Source: Carex sylvatica
Taxonomy: Eukaryota > Streptophyta > Magnoliopsida > Poales > Cyperaceae
Assembly (NCBI GenBank): GCA_964058845.1
Contig: CAXKVR010000351.1
Coordinates: forward strand, 1 to 42,654
DNA: 42,654 nt
Direction of reading: 5' to 3'
In this document: positions 1 to 11,280 of the stretch, piece after piece
Layout of the letters: the number at the start of each line of letters is the position of its first letter
How positions within the stretch are numbered: position 1 is the first letter of the stretch
Made by a program: the position numbers and the translations under genes
The notes under the pieces: generated by a model
Databases searched by the model: none
What the model was told of the DNA's origin: nothing
The model's input: only the letters and a program-made list of their open reading frames with translations

Positions 1-386
1 AAAGGGATGGAAAAGGGATGGAAAAGAACCATAAAAAGTGGCACAAATTACTAATGTTTGATATACTCTGCAGGCACAAATACTCATAAAAGGGATGGAA
101 AAGAACCATAAAAAGTGGCACAAATTACTAATGTAGTCCATATAAAAGTCAAATTAATTACTAATATCCTTTAAAATTCTGCCAAATTAAGTTCCTGAAT
201 AATTCTTAGAGTGGAAATTAAAAGAACACCTTATGTATGTAACATGTCGTATATTAGCTGAAATGGTAGTACGTATAAATTGAAACAGTACATAACACCA
301 TAAATTATACAAGTTCAAACAAAATAATATAAGAAGGAAGCCAACTATAATGAATAAATAAATGAAATGGGATCAGGAAGTTTCAA
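1..386. repeat. NLR 3' flank with 47-bp direct repeat (11-57, 88-134)
   Basis: A 47-bp sequence starting aaaagggatggaaaagaacc occurs at 11-57 and again at 88-134 with no visible difference. The unit's start is also partly duplicated at position 1. The rest of this stretch is AT-rich 3' flank of the NLR (its 3' UTR would fall here) with no coding signal. Confidence 0.8.
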
Positions 387-3300
387 TTAATATATATTTA
401 CGGAGGGAATATGCTTTATTTTCCCTTGCAGCCTTGGTTTGAACTCATCCGAACAAAGTACAGTCAACTCTTGAAGGTTGACCAGATATTGCAAGTCAGG
501 AACTATCTTTAGCTCACTGCATGTCAGCACGAGTTTGTTGAGCTTGGGCATAGCACCCTCCTCTATTTTCCATTCCTCCAAATTAAATACATGAAGTACC
601 AATAGTTGCAAGCGACCAAAACCTCCCCTGGAGCAGATCATCTGTTTTCCCTCAGCTGCTTCCATGGATGAAAACCATAGTTTGAGTACCCTGAGGTTTG
701 GCAACTTCTCTAGTTGGGGCATCGGGTCTTCCTCAAAACTAAACTCCCAAAGTTGTAGTTTAACGAGATGGGGTGGGAACAGGGTACAATCACCAATTTC
801 TTTCCTAGGCCATCTGCCCCACTTCAGGCTGAATGAGTACAAATGGTTGTGGTTTCTGAAGGCTGAGATGCAATCTGGAAATGTCATTCGGCAATTGTTG
901 CCTTCCATATATAAATACAGAGAACCCAGATGATTTAGGTTGCTTAACGAATTCATCAATGGTTCCCCTGCAACATCTTTAGGTATAACAATCCTCAACT
1001 TACGAAGATAGGAAAACTTAGGCAGTTCTGTCACCCAGTCTTGCCTAGCTCTCACCCCTTTTAAGGTCAGTAAACTTTGCAAGTCTGCTGCTGATGGTGG
1101 TCCCTCTGGAGTTGCTTTACACCTCGAACAGCAGTAGAGTTTGATATGCCTCAACTGTTTGTTATCCCAAAAGGACGGGGTCAACTCACCGTGACTTTTA
1201 CAAAACCAAGTATCCACTGTTTGAAGATTCTTCATATAAGTTAAAGGAGATCTCTTAAAAAACCTAACAGTGGGAAACTTGCACTTATATACAAAATAAG
1301 CACGTTCAAGCCCGAAGTACTTCAAGACCGTCAGGGCGTTCAAGCCCTTCAAACAGTTTGTCCCATATAAATATTCGTCTGGCACCGTACTCATGTGTAA
1401 AACTCGTAGTGTTCCAAACTTATTGAAATTTGGTACATCTTTGAAATTTATCAAAGAACGAATTTTTTTTTTGCAAGCATGATCTATTACTTTATCGCCA
1501 TAACCGTGAAGTGCAACACGACGTGCACAAGTGCTACAACTCAAGTTGGTGTCATTCTTCAAGACTACCGTTAGAAAATTAGACTCCTTGGCTTTTTGAA
1601 TGGCTAGATCCCGTAGGAGATCATGGATATGACAGGACTGAATTTTACCTATGCAAGATCTCTTTGAGACTTGCACCATGCACCTGTTAGTTTTCACAAA
1701 AGTTGGATATTAATTATTAATATATTTAATGCGGAACTAAGAAAGAAATATATAACCAAATTACAAATTAATTGTAAGAATACAAGTACATAATATTGTA
1801 ATGTCATTAGCTAATTATTATTTTTTTAATGATATATAGTGTTGAAATTGCCATTGTTTTTTACATGAGCAAGTCAAACAAAAAATTTCAGAACGAATTG
1901 CAAATTAATATAACATGGGAAGCATTGTGTAAATAAATTACTCAATTATTACCTAGTAATAAGCTATATTTTATTTAAAAGTTATAAATTTATTTTTAAC
2001 TTCATCAATTTAAAGGATTTCATTGATGGAAAAGAAGAATGACAATACTAGTAAATATTTAGTAATTGGACTTATTTGTAATAAAAAAAAATTGGACTAT
2101 CAGCAAAAAATTCCCAAGGTCTTCGGCAAAAAGTAACCATTAAATAGGCTAATGTAATTTATGAAAGCATAAAAATCAAAAAAACTCTCTTAACGGCCGA
2201 GAAAGAAAAATAATGATAACTTCCTCTTTTATCACCGAGAAAGAAAAATAATGCAATAGTATTTTGGTATTTAATTGATTTTAGATTTTAATAATTTCTT
2301 TAAAGAAAAATTGGAATCTGATTTCTAAACGAATATTCCAGATTAATTAATGAAAATTGAATTAGAAATTACTATTCCATCAGTATGCAATTTAAAATTT
2401 AATCTGCAATTTTAACATGTGGAATTATTTTAATAAAGATTGATGATCAAGATTAATTAACCAGTAGCTACATCCATTAGGAGATATTTGTTCTTGAACT
2501 ATTATCAAAATAGTCTAGAAAAATTAATATATAACAAATTAAAAAAAATCTACCCAAGCTTATTAAATATATATCGAAATATTATTTCAATTTCATTCAA
2601 TTCGTTTTTTTTTTTGTTTTTTTTTTGTTGTTGTTGTTGTAAGGCATCATTCACATTGTTAAGTCAGAATTAATATATTCCATGCAATAGTCAATTTAAT
2701 TTTTACAATCCTCATCAAATGCTAGTATACATTTAAAGCTAAGATAATAATATCAATTCTCAAATTTTACCCAGTGAACCGAATTACAAAAATTGCTACT
2801 GGTATGTATCTAGTATTTAGTATCATTTGAATATTTTATTTTAAATTCGAAGTAATCCTTAATAAATATTAATATTGGATTTATTAATATCTTTATTTGT
2901 AAAGGGTTAAAATCAATGCCTTCATAATTAAATGTGAAAAATTAAACTCATCTCAATGATACGTTAAAAAGATTCTAAAGAAAAATTTGGACTTCAGCCT
3001 TGTACAGAGATAAATAAATTTAAAAAAAATACTAATTTAAGTATGTGATAATAGTTAAGATACGACTTATGTCAAAACAAGAAAATAAGTTTGAATTTAC
3101 TATGATATAAATTAATTGTATCGTTTGATATACTTACCAAAAAAATCTTAAAGAATTATTAAAACTAGGTTAGTAAGATTACGAGGAAAAAAAACACGAA
3201 TCACAAAAAATAATTGAATTTGAGTCATATAGATGGAAAGAAATTGGATAATGAATACTTGAACATAGAAAATAAAAAAAGCTTGAAATATAAAAACAAA

Positions 3301-3539
3301 AGGAATTTATAAATCATTAGTAACATGGGGAATCTTGTTTTGGATAGCGGTAATATAAAATTTTGATTTGGCAAAAGGAATTTAATTTAAGACCTTGTAA
3401 TTATTGTGATTAATTGCAAAATGAAAGAAATTTGATCGTTTCACAAACATTAAAAAATTGTGGGGAATGAATATGTTCATTGAAATATATTAATATTCTT
3501 GTATCATTGGTGACATGAGAAAAAAAGAAAAATAAAGGA

Positions 3540-3573
<34 letters not shown>

Positions 3574-4377
3574 GAGGGATCAACTTACAATATTTTTTGA
3601 GTTCCAACAAGTTACAACAAGTATTTTCTACATTTTCAAAGTCCAAATCGTCGATCCAAACCGTTAGATGTGATCTCCACAATAAAATGTGCTTGGAGAC
3701 CAAATTTTATATGTTTTGGAATTTTTTTACTATTTATTAAGATGGGTATAAAATTCAATGGTCTGAATTTGACTAGTTTTTGTACCCATCTTAATAAATA
3801 GTAAAAAAATTCCAAAAAATTTAAAATTTGGTCTCCTAGCACATTTTATTGTGGAGATCACATCTAACGGTTTGGATCGATGATTTGGACTTTGAAAATA
3901 TAGAAAATACTTGTTGTAACTTGTTGTAACTCAAAAAATGTTGTAACTTGATCCCTCCTCATATATATATACATATAGAGATAGGCTAATATCAAAACGT
4001 TTGTTCCTGGACTCAGGAACAAAGGGTTCGGTTCTCTAATTTGCAAAGTCCAAATAATCGATCCAACCCGTTAGATATTCAATCTACATTAAAATGTGTT
4101 TGGAGACCAAATTTTACATTTTTTGAAATTTTTTTACTATCTATTAAGATAGTTTGAAAATCGCTATTTTTATTAAAATTCTGCACCACTGAAAAACAGC
4201 AATTTTCAAACCATCTTAATAAATAGTAAAAAAATTCCAAAAAATGTAAAATTTGGTCTCCAAACACATTTTAATGTAGATTGAATATCTAATGGTTTGG
4301 ATCGACTGTTTGGACTTCGCAAATTAGAGAACCGAACCGTTTGTTCCTGAGTCCAGGAACAAATATTTTGATATTAG

Positions 4378-4432
<55 letters not shown>

Positions 4433-7400
4433 AATTTTTATTTGACATTACTGTGATTAACTAATTCACGAAGTTATTGATACGCTTTTCAGAGCATTAT
4501 TATAAATAAGAGGATATTGTATTTGCATGTTGCTTGCTTTGGTTGCAGAATTTATAATTTATCAAAAGTAATTTGAGTCATATAGATAGGAGTAGAACTA
4601 GGAGTAGAACTAGGGTACGTGTTCTTAAGGTCACCAAGTCTCTTGGTGAACTCAATTCTAAAATCCATCAAATCGGCTTTATATGATGAATCCGAACCGT
4701 TGAAACCTGTCTACATTACAAGTGATGAGTCTACCCGTGAAAATTTTAAACATTCGAATTATTTTAGTATAAAGTTAAGCCGTAAAAAAACGTTCAAAAA
4801 ATGAATGCATTAAAATTAATTTATTAACCTTCTAATTTTGACCGTACTTTATATGAAATTAATTTGAATGTTTAAAATTTTCACATGTAGATACATCACT
4901 CGTAAGGTGGACGGATTTCAACGGTTCGGATTTGTCAATAATTTCTTTAAAGGGAAATTGAAATCTGATTTCTAAATGGATATTCCACATTAATTAATTA
5001 AAACTGAATTAGAAATTACTATTCCATCATTATGCAATTTTAACATGAGGAATTATATATTTTAAAAAAGATTGATGATCAATTAACCAGTATCTACGTA
5101 GGAGATATTTGTTCTTGAACTATTATAAAAAAAAGGTTTACAAAAATTAATATATAAAAAAAATGTTCTGGTATCAAGTATTTAGTATTGTTTGAATATT
5201 GTATTAAATTTTAAGTAATTCTTACTAAATATTAAATATTGGATTTATTAATATCTTTATTTGCAAAGGGTCAAAATCAATGCAGTGGGAATTTATTTGT
5301 GCTTAAGTTTGAACTGAATGTGAAATCAAACTCATCTCAATGATACGTTACAAAGATTCTAAAAGAAAAATTAGGATTTCGAACCTGTAGAGAGATAAAT
5401 AAAAAATAAAAAAATACTAATTGAACTATGTCATAATAGTTAAGATACATATAACTCATGTCAAAACAAGAAAATAAGTTTGATTTTAGTATGTTTTAAA
5501 TAATTCTAATCATGTTTGATATACTGAAAAACAAGAATCTCAAAGGATTATTTAAACCAGGTTAGGAAGATTACGAGAAAAAAAAAAGAATTACACATGA
5601 CTGAAATTGAATATGAGTCATATGAAAAGCAATTGGAAAATGAAAAAATAAACTGGAACTTGTTGTACAAAGACATCAAATTCCGTGACAACAATTTTTT
5701 TTTATTTAACATTATTCACATGACTAATATATATGTAACACTTTATCGTGATTATGTACATTGAAATAGTATTTTAATATAATAAAAGGGTAATAGAAAT
5801 TATTTATATTACAATAAATCGGTGAATCAAAAATTTCTACATAATTTAACATGGGAAGCATTGTATAAATAACTTCTAGATATAAAAGGCCGTTCGGAAA
5901 ATCTCTATAGCATTGTATAAATAACTTCTAGAGCATTGTTTAACAACGGCTGCCAGAGTTTTTGAAAAACAGAGAGGTGGACATGTCTAAAAAATAAGCA
6001 TGCTCCAACCATATTACATTACAACTTTAATTAAACTAGGGTTGGCACCTTGCAATTTGGGTTTGCATTGCAGTAGCTAGCTAGCATGGATTTGAAATTG
6101 TTTTGATGCAATTAATTGGTGATTACTTCAAAAAAGGGCTGCCACCTGGCCAAGTGTTACGTTCTGGATGTAGCATGGTGATTGATGTTTTGATGCAATT
6201 GGAGAAGATTTTGAAACATAGAGGTTAAATTTTTTCGGAAAATTTATAATTTGCAAAAGTAATTAAGGAGATAGACACGAGAATTATTTGGCATAATAGC
6301 ATTTTCTGTATCATATTGTGGATTTTATACATAAAATAAAAAACCAACCATGTTTATTAAAATGAACTGAAAAGATTATATGTACGTAACTGCAGTTGAC
6401 AAGATAATTTAATGATATATAATAAAATTAAAGTACCTTTGCACAAGTTCCTCCAAATAGCTTCCAGCAATGTCCTCCAGTACTTTTGTCCCCTCTTGTC
6501 GTATGAATCCTTCTGCAATCCATAAATGAATCAGAGTTCTTGCTTTTATTTGATGGTCCTCAGGAAAAACACCAAAATACATGAAGCATGGCTTTAGGGA
6601 AGTTGACAAATTCTCATAACTGGTGGATATAACACCCATGAAGCCGCTACCATCAATCTGCCAATTCATATTTTGCAAAACCTCATCCCATGTAATGTAA
6701 TCGGGATTTTTTCTTGATAATATTCCACCAAGCACCACCAATGGTAGAGGCCATCCACCACATTTCTTGGCAAATTGAATTGCTACGGGAAGTACTTCAT
6801 TGGGGCATTCATTTGCAAACCGATTAGGAAAAATCTTCTTTAATAACAGTTGTCTCCCTTCTTCTTCATTCAATGGATTTATCTTATATGGGATAGATAT
6901 AATATCAATTTCTTCAGCGATCTGAATGAACCTGATAATAATCAACACACAAAAATTAAGCCAATCTTAACAATATTTACAAAAATCATGTCAAATTTTA
7001 AAATTTTAAAATAAAATTATAGATGTATTTATTAGGCATCTTCATGTAATTAAGGACAGTTAATTTCGGACCTTGATAATTCAAATTATTTGATGTAACA
7101 CTAATTTACAATAAAAAAAATACCAGTAAACTTGGTTGTAATTAACACTACAATAAAAAATAAAAATACAAGTAAACCTGGTAGTAATTAACACTCGACT
7201 TCCATTATTAGCATCAGGAAGAGCATCCTGAAGTACAGTCCAGACATTATTACTTGGCCAAATATCATCCAATACAACCAGATATTTTCTCTCTCTCATG
7301 CATTTGTTAAGCTCAGTAATTAAATACCCCTCTCCCGCATTCTGCCTCTCTGATCCAACCTCCTTTAGCATCTTCATCAAAATATCAATCAACTTGTATT

Positions 7401-8312
7401 CTTGCGAAATAGTTAACCACGTGGAGATATCAAAGTGACGTTTAACTTCAACACTATAAAATACATCAAATAAATTAATTAGATAATTTGTATACAAGTA
7501 AGATCATATATTTAATTTGCAATTATTTATCCCTTACCTAAACAACCATTTTAGTCAATAACATTATTCTTATCGGAGGAAATTAGTTATCAAGTTAAAA
7601 ACTAAAATCTTTATATTATTTAGTATGTTTTATTATACGTATAAAATATTTTCTAAAGTAATGAACTTGCTATGTTGTTCAACAGTAGTTACCTTTTGTA
7701 CACCTCTTTTGCGAGTGTAGTTTTTCCTAAACCACCAGCCCCAACAATTGAGATCACAGCACGCCTCGTATTATTTGTATGAATGAGCTGGTCGACAATT
7801 ATTTTCTTGTCAACTTCGAAGCCAATGACCTTCGTTTCATCTATGTCAGGATTAACAATCGGCCTTATAGGCTGCTCGATAGAGGACCCACTACTTTCTT
7901 CAAGACCTTCTATTCCGAACATTTCTTTGTTTTCTTTGATTTCAATGAGCCTCTTCTGAATCTTCTCTATCTCCCTACCAATTCTGTGCTTGGAAATCTG
8001 TTTCATGGGCATCTTGCCTAACCTTTTGAGTTTGTTGCAAAGGCCTTCCCGTCTACCTCCACCAACTTCCACCAAAAACTTCTCTAGTACATCTTCAATT
8101 AAATAACCAACCTCCTCAATCTCATTCACCCATTTTTTTACCCTTTCATTCTTATGGCGCTTCGCATCTGCATCTTTCAAGAAAGACTGGATCCAAGTAA
8201 GATCGCGTTGAACCCGCACGACCTTGTCACGTACCCCATAGAGAAAGAGTGCTTCCTGGACAACCACATCACCCAATTTGCCAAGAACAAGGTTCACAAT
8301 AGTTTCAGCCAT
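387..8312 (-). CDS. CC-NB-ARC-LRR disease resistance protein (NLR), four exons, 895 aa
   Basis: Exons on the minus strand are 8312-7693, 7453-7178, 6931-6437 and 1683-387. All three introns are GT-AG and phase 2, each splitting an AG|N codon, and the joined frame is open for 895 codons to a TAA. Residues 1 to about 170 form an Rx-type coiled coil with an EDVID-like IEDVLEKF segment. The NB-ARC domain shows P-loop GAGGLGKTTLA (191-201), RNBS-A FDISTWLTISQ (214-224), kinase-2 LVVLDDIW (265-272), RNBS-B GSRVLITTR (291-299), GLPL variant GGWPLPL (357-363), RNBS-D CFMYFGVFPEDH (414-425) and MHD variant IHD (483-485). About 400 residues of leucine-rich repeats follow. The family is an intracellular pathogen-effector sensor acting as an ADP/ATP switch. 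The architecture is RPP13/RPP8/R1-like; the recognised effector is unknown. The 4.75 kb third intron is unusual. The gene looks functional but expression is unproven. Confidence 0.9.
2288..3500. repeat. direct segmental duplication, copy 1 (inside NLR intron 3)
   Basis: Long stretches here reappear in the same order and orientation at 4938-5790. Examples are the segments beginning aatttctttaaag, gatttctaaa, gatttattaatatctttatt and catctcaatgatacgtta. Divergence is moderate with small indels. No coding signal. Confidence 0.75.
3541..3570. repeat. TA microsatellite bordering a MITE
   Basis: About 14 TA dinucleotides directly abut the left end of the MITE at 3571. Confidence 0.9.
3571..3960. 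mobile_element. long-hairpin MITE, about 390 bp, in TA repeats
   Basis: The left end gaggagggatcaacttacaa and the inverse complement of the right end gaggagggatcaagttacaa match, and pairing continues for more than 170 bp, so nearly the whole element folds back. TA repeats flank both sides, consistent with insertion into a TA microsatellite. It carries a core (gagaccaaatttt, ttactatttattaag, ccgttagatgtgatct) shared with the elements at 3978, 32274, 33544 and 34038. No coding capacity. The superfamily is not certain; a TA target suggests Mariner-like or Micron-like elements. Confidence 0.85.
3978..4385. mobile_element. long-hairpin MITE, about 408 bp, related core
   Basis: The left end ggctaatatcaaaacgtttg pairs with the right end (inverse complement gactaatatcaaaatatttg), and pairing continues through most of the element. 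A short TA-rich stretch lies left and (CT)n(TA)n right. The inner arms share the gagaccaaatttt / ttactatttattaag core with the neighbouring element at 3571, but the outer 70 bp differ completely. Confidence 0.85.
4378..4430. repeat. compound (CT)n(TA)n microsatellite
   Basis: About 10 CT units are followed by about 15 TA units, bordering the right end of the MITE that ends near 4385. Confidence 0.9.
4613..4940. mobile_element. damaged hairpin MITE
   Basis: The segment aatccgaaccgttgaaacct onward (about 4690-4770) is inversely repeated at about 4940-4850 (including gtgaaaattttaaacattc). The left outer part (4613-4678) has no partner on the right. The right arm stops where the intron's segmental duplication resumes at about 4938, so the right terminus seems lost at a rearrangement junction. 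Confidence 0.6.
4938..5790. repeat. direct segmental duplication, copy 2 (inside NLR intron 3)
   Basis: This is the partner of 2288-3500, collinear and in the same orientation, with gaps. The stretch up to the exon 3 donor (5790-6436) is AT-rich with no further identifiable feature. A short copy of an intron motif (taacatgggaagcattgt) occurs both at about 1911 and about 5847. Confidence 0.7.
6932..7177 (-). other. NLR intron 2 (246 bp)
   Basis: The donor ACCAG|GTTTAC ends the RNBS-B motif and the acceptor ATTATCAG|G opens exon 3. The intron is phase 2. Removal restores LITTR-FIQIAEEIDI, as expected for NB-ARC. Confidence 0.85.
7454..7692 (-). other. NLR intron 1 (239 bp)
   Basis: The donor AAAAG|GTAACT lies just after the P-loop and the acceptor TTATAG|T just before VEVKRHFD. 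The intron is phase 2. Removing it joins ..LAKEVYK-S-VEVKRHFD.., the normal spacing between P-loop and RNBS-A in NLRs. Confidence 0.85.
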
Positions 8313-8479
8313 CTCTTTAATTTGTTTTAAAGTGTAGTGAGAAATTAACGATAAGGTGGATTGTTGGTTAGTCTTAGGGTATTAGGAGCTATTATGACCT
8401 TCAAAAATGACAATGGAATAATACATATAGGTATGAGAACAAAAGAACAATAATTATCGTTCAGTACTTGGTAGTATGC

Positions 8480-8490
8480 TTTTTATACAA
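8480..8490 (-). promoter_or_regulatory. candidate TATA box of the NLR gene
   Basis: Read on the minus strand the sequence is GTATAAAAAGC, about 170 bp before the ATG at 8312. Other AT-rich sequence lies nearby, so this is only a plausible core promoter. Confidence 0.3.
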
Positions 8491-8494
8491 ATTA

Positions 8495-8990
8495 AAGAGA
8501 TGGATTCTTTTCTTATATGTTGATATCTCTTTTTGTGAGCCCAGCTATCTTTCTTCTTTTTCTTTTTATATTTTCCACTATCAACCTTTATACCGTTTGT
8601 TTTTTTTTTTCTTTAATTTTTTTAGCGCAGAACTGATGGAGAAGTGATCTGTGTTTGGGTAAAGAATCAATCTTTTATGCATTAGTGTTTCCAACGCATT
8701 ACAAAAAATATCAACCTTTTACATATAACCATAACACACCTCTACACGCCATGAATATTATTTTTGAGTTGCACACACTATGAACAGAAGGAAGCAACGC
8801 ATGCTTAATTTGAACACACGAAGAACTTGATTAAATGAATTTGAATTCACACTAGAGTTATTAACAAAAACATCTCTTGTCACAAGCTTCCGCTATTTAG
8901 AACATTGCAGTATTTTATAATGTTTGAATAGATGAGTCTAAGAATAACTTGGGAATGCATGCATTCATAACTTATATTGAAAGTATTAAT
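8495..8990. repeat. dispersed block R1, partial copy, upstream of the NLR
   Basis: It resembles 9360-9780 and 24590-24900 in order: gagatggattc, a T/C-rich stretch, 'atcaatctttt..', 'acacgccatgaat', 'gaatttgaattcac..ttagagtt'. Its right part (8925-8965, gaatagatgagtctaagaat) also resembles 25370-25400. It lies within the 5' region of the NLR, so NLR promoter sequence is part of a locally duplicated unit. No coding signal. Confidence 0.55.
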
Positions 8991-9194
8991 GTTAAATTTT
9001 TCAAAACAAAAATATATTATTAATTGTTAGCATTTATTTAAAATGGAGATAGAAAAAAATGATTCAGCCGACCTGAATAATTCACTCGGTCCAAATTTGA
9101 TATTAAACTCAGATTTCTGTTTCTACTGAATACATACAATTTTATGGATTAGGCTCCTCAACAAATGCTATTTTTTGTTATAAACGACGTAATT

Positions 9195-9960
9195 TGTAAT
9201 TCATTTCTTCTACAATAGTAATGATATTTTAATTTATTTATGTTATTTTTTTCACTGACTAATTAATTGAAAAATCATGTCAATTATCATAAACCTAATG
9301 GACTAAAGAAAAATTGCATATGGCAATTGTCGACTCAATATAATTATGGACATACATTATTTTTTATAATATACCCAGCCCTCCTTTTTTACTTTATATA
9401 TTCCTTTCTTCTTAATCACTCTTGTTATATTCCCCTCCATCCTCATACGCAATGTCTTTCTCTTTTTCTGTTGTCTCTTTTTGAAAAGAAAGATTAAAGA
9501 GAAAGGGGAATATAAAAAAAAATAAAAAATAGGAAGCAAGGCATCAAACAAGAACCTTAAAAAAAAAAATATCAATCTTTCGTGCACTAATGTTTCCAAT
9601 ACCTTAAACAAAGTATCAATTTTTCACGGATAACAAAAACACAACTCCACACGCCATGAATACAAGGAAGAAAGACATTTTTAATTGCACATGTCATAAT
9701 TTGATTAATTGAATTTGAATTCACATTAGAGTTTTTTAAGAGAAACATCACTTCTCACAAATTTTGCTGAAATGTTTAACTTAAAATTAGTTGAAGAAAA
9801 TAATAAAGATTAATTTTTCATCAAGTGCAGTATGTAATAATAATAATAAAAAAAAAAAGAGATCATAAAAGAATGAAAAGAAAAGAAAAAAGAAGAAGCC
9901 TTACGTAGAATTTAAATGGTATGCTAAGTGAATGGAGGAAATGAAAGATATTAAAATTAC
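9195..9960. repeat. dispersed block R1, fullest copy
   Basis: It runs from the 'taatgatatt..atgttatttttttca' segment through a T/C-rich stretch, 'cacggata..ccatgaatacaagga', 'acaaattttgctgaaatgt' to 'gtatgctaagtgaatgg'. The same order appears at 24420-25085 and partly at 25700-25860 and 27480-27730. The short frames within it (9267-9611) are low-complexity and not convincing genes. Confidence 0.7.
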
Positions 9961-10310
9961 AGGAAAATATAGTTTATGTTATTGTCAAAATATACTACAC
10001 TTGAGTATGCTTTGGTTCAGTTCAGCTTAAATCACATAAATAATCAGTTTGTTTTTGTTCTTTTACTTTGTTGGGTAAAGATTTTAACAGAGCAGTTTTG
10101 GCTTCATGCAACACATGGATTATAGTCTATATATAGTATCAAAACAGCGGTGCATGAAGCCAGAGAGGTACCAGTTGGCCCACTGCAGTCATAGCTGGTG
10201 GCGGTGCATTTCCATATTGCGATCCAGTAAGCCCCGTAAGCTCCATTGTACCAGAATGCTCAAGCACCTGTACAAGTGTAAAACTGATAATATGCCAACG
10301 GAGAAACGAA
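9930..10310. repeat. duplicated block R2, copy 1
   Basis: The sequence starting gtgaatggaggaaatgaaag continues through ttgttgggtaaagattttaa, a short inverted repeat (ggcttcatgca / tgcatgaagcc), and the exon-like segment at 10162-10267. The same landmarks recur in order across 18573-22190, where extra sequence separates them. Confidence 0.75.
10162..10267 (-). pseudogene. exon-like fragment of unknown protein, copy 1
   Basis: On the minus strand, after a tacag acceptor-like site, about 35 codons stay open: VLEHSGTMELTGLTGSQ then YGNAPPPAMTAVGQLVP. The copy at 22148-22052 keeps the same frame and most residues despite nucleotide change, with a 12-bp in-frame length difference and few replacements. 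This suggests descent from a real exon. I do not recognise the family. No complete gene is visible around it. Confidence 0.45.
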
Positions 10311-11040
10311 AGAAACGTAGGTACAAGTGAAACATTCTCTGTCGAGGAATGAATAAACAAAACGAGCAAATAAATTTACTACAACAATTCAATCAAAATT
10401 TCGAATGAATTGGTAACACTAATGAGCAAAATTTGGAGTTGAATTGACCAGAATTAGGTTTAATTAATCATGCTTTTTCGAATCATTTGACCAGAATTGA
10501 GACCCTGGTTGAGTGAGTAGATATTTTGTATCATAAATCAGATACAAATACCTAGAAATAAAAAAAATGAATATACCATGTTATCTGTTGCATCTTGTTC
10601 AACGGCCATATCGATCACGCAAAAACCAGGTGGCACTCTCGTGGTTGGCCACCTCATTCTTCAAATCCAGCTACCCAAATATGAGGCTTTCATCTCTTGT
10701 GGAGTCCACAAACACCTTTGTTTATATTTTCAATTTATGCATGCATCGACTGAATATTATTAGTTATAAATAACCAATATGAAATTATAATAGTTTAAGA
10801 AATGAGAACGTCACATAAAAACAAATTATGAAAATAAGGGACAAACCATCTCAAATGCCTTCAATGTTAGTACCATTAAGAGGTATGGTACCGATCGGTA
10901 CCAAACCTTCTCAACTGCCTTCAAAAATTGGGAGTACCAAACTTAAAACATTCAGGTTTGGATAAAAGAAATCACACAGCTGGTTAATGATTTCATACTT
11001 GTAACTATATTTTTCACTAATTTTAGTGATTAGTAGTGCT
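10310..11040. other. gene-free stretch
   Basis: AT-rich sequence. A locally less AT-rich patch at about 10575-10720 is open in two frames on the plus strand and could be another eroded exon, but no family is recognisable. At 10850-10940 'accaaaccttctcaactgccttcaa' is an imperfect local repeat of 'acaaaccatctcaaatgccttcaa'. Confidence 0.4.
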
Positions 11041-11084
11041 AGAGCAAGGGATTTTCTCCAACTGACTACACCAAATTCCATTTA

Positions 11085-11280
11085 TTGCAACACCACATTA
11101 CAACCAATAAATCAATTTGTTGTAATAAATTACTAATATTACTACTAAATTAATTAGTTGTAATAGAATATATTTATTGTAACAAAATAATTGTTGTTGC
11201 AACCAATTGTAATTGTTGCCCGAAAATAGCTATTGCTACGAATATAACAATTACTGCAACCATATTTTTCGTCGCAATGT
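11085..11280. repeat. left array of 'gcaacc/ggttgc' subterminal-type repeats
   Basis: Many short variants of ttgcaacc, ttgtaac and tattgctac occur in both orientations. A larger array of the same motif lies at 17935-18568. Paired clusters of short inverted motifs are typical of subterminal repeats of CACTA-type DNA transposons, but I find no clean CACTA terminus here. Confidence 0.45.

Larger units (their letters stand above)
1684..6436 (-). other. NLR intron 3, 4.75 kb, transposon-rich
   Basis: The donor CAAAG|GTACTT (6436) and acceptor CTAACAG|G (1684) join ..LEELVQ-R-CMVQVSK.., the expected NLR sequence before the MHD motif. Within it lie two intact long-hairpin MITEs (3571-3960, 3978-4385), a damaged hairpin (about 4613-4940), a direct segmental duplication (about 2288-3500 and 4938-5790) and TA/CT microsatellites. 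Otherwise it is AT-rich with no coding signal; the short open frames in it fall in MITE arms or low-complexity sequence. Confidence 0.8.

Noticed and set aside
664..933. Plus-strand open frame of 89 codons
   Set aside because: It is the opposite strand of the NLR leucine-rich-repeat exon.
3410..4267. Several minus-strand open frames of 60-97 codons
   Set aside because: They lie within MITE hairpin arms and TA repeats; similar frames are read from both arms.
7779..8021. Plus-strand open frame of 80 codons
   Set aside because: It is the opposite strand of NLR exon 1.
9267..9611. Small plus and minus open frames rich in F, L and K
   Set aside because: They come from T/C- and A-rich low-complexity sequence inside repeat block R1 and are not conserved in the other copies.
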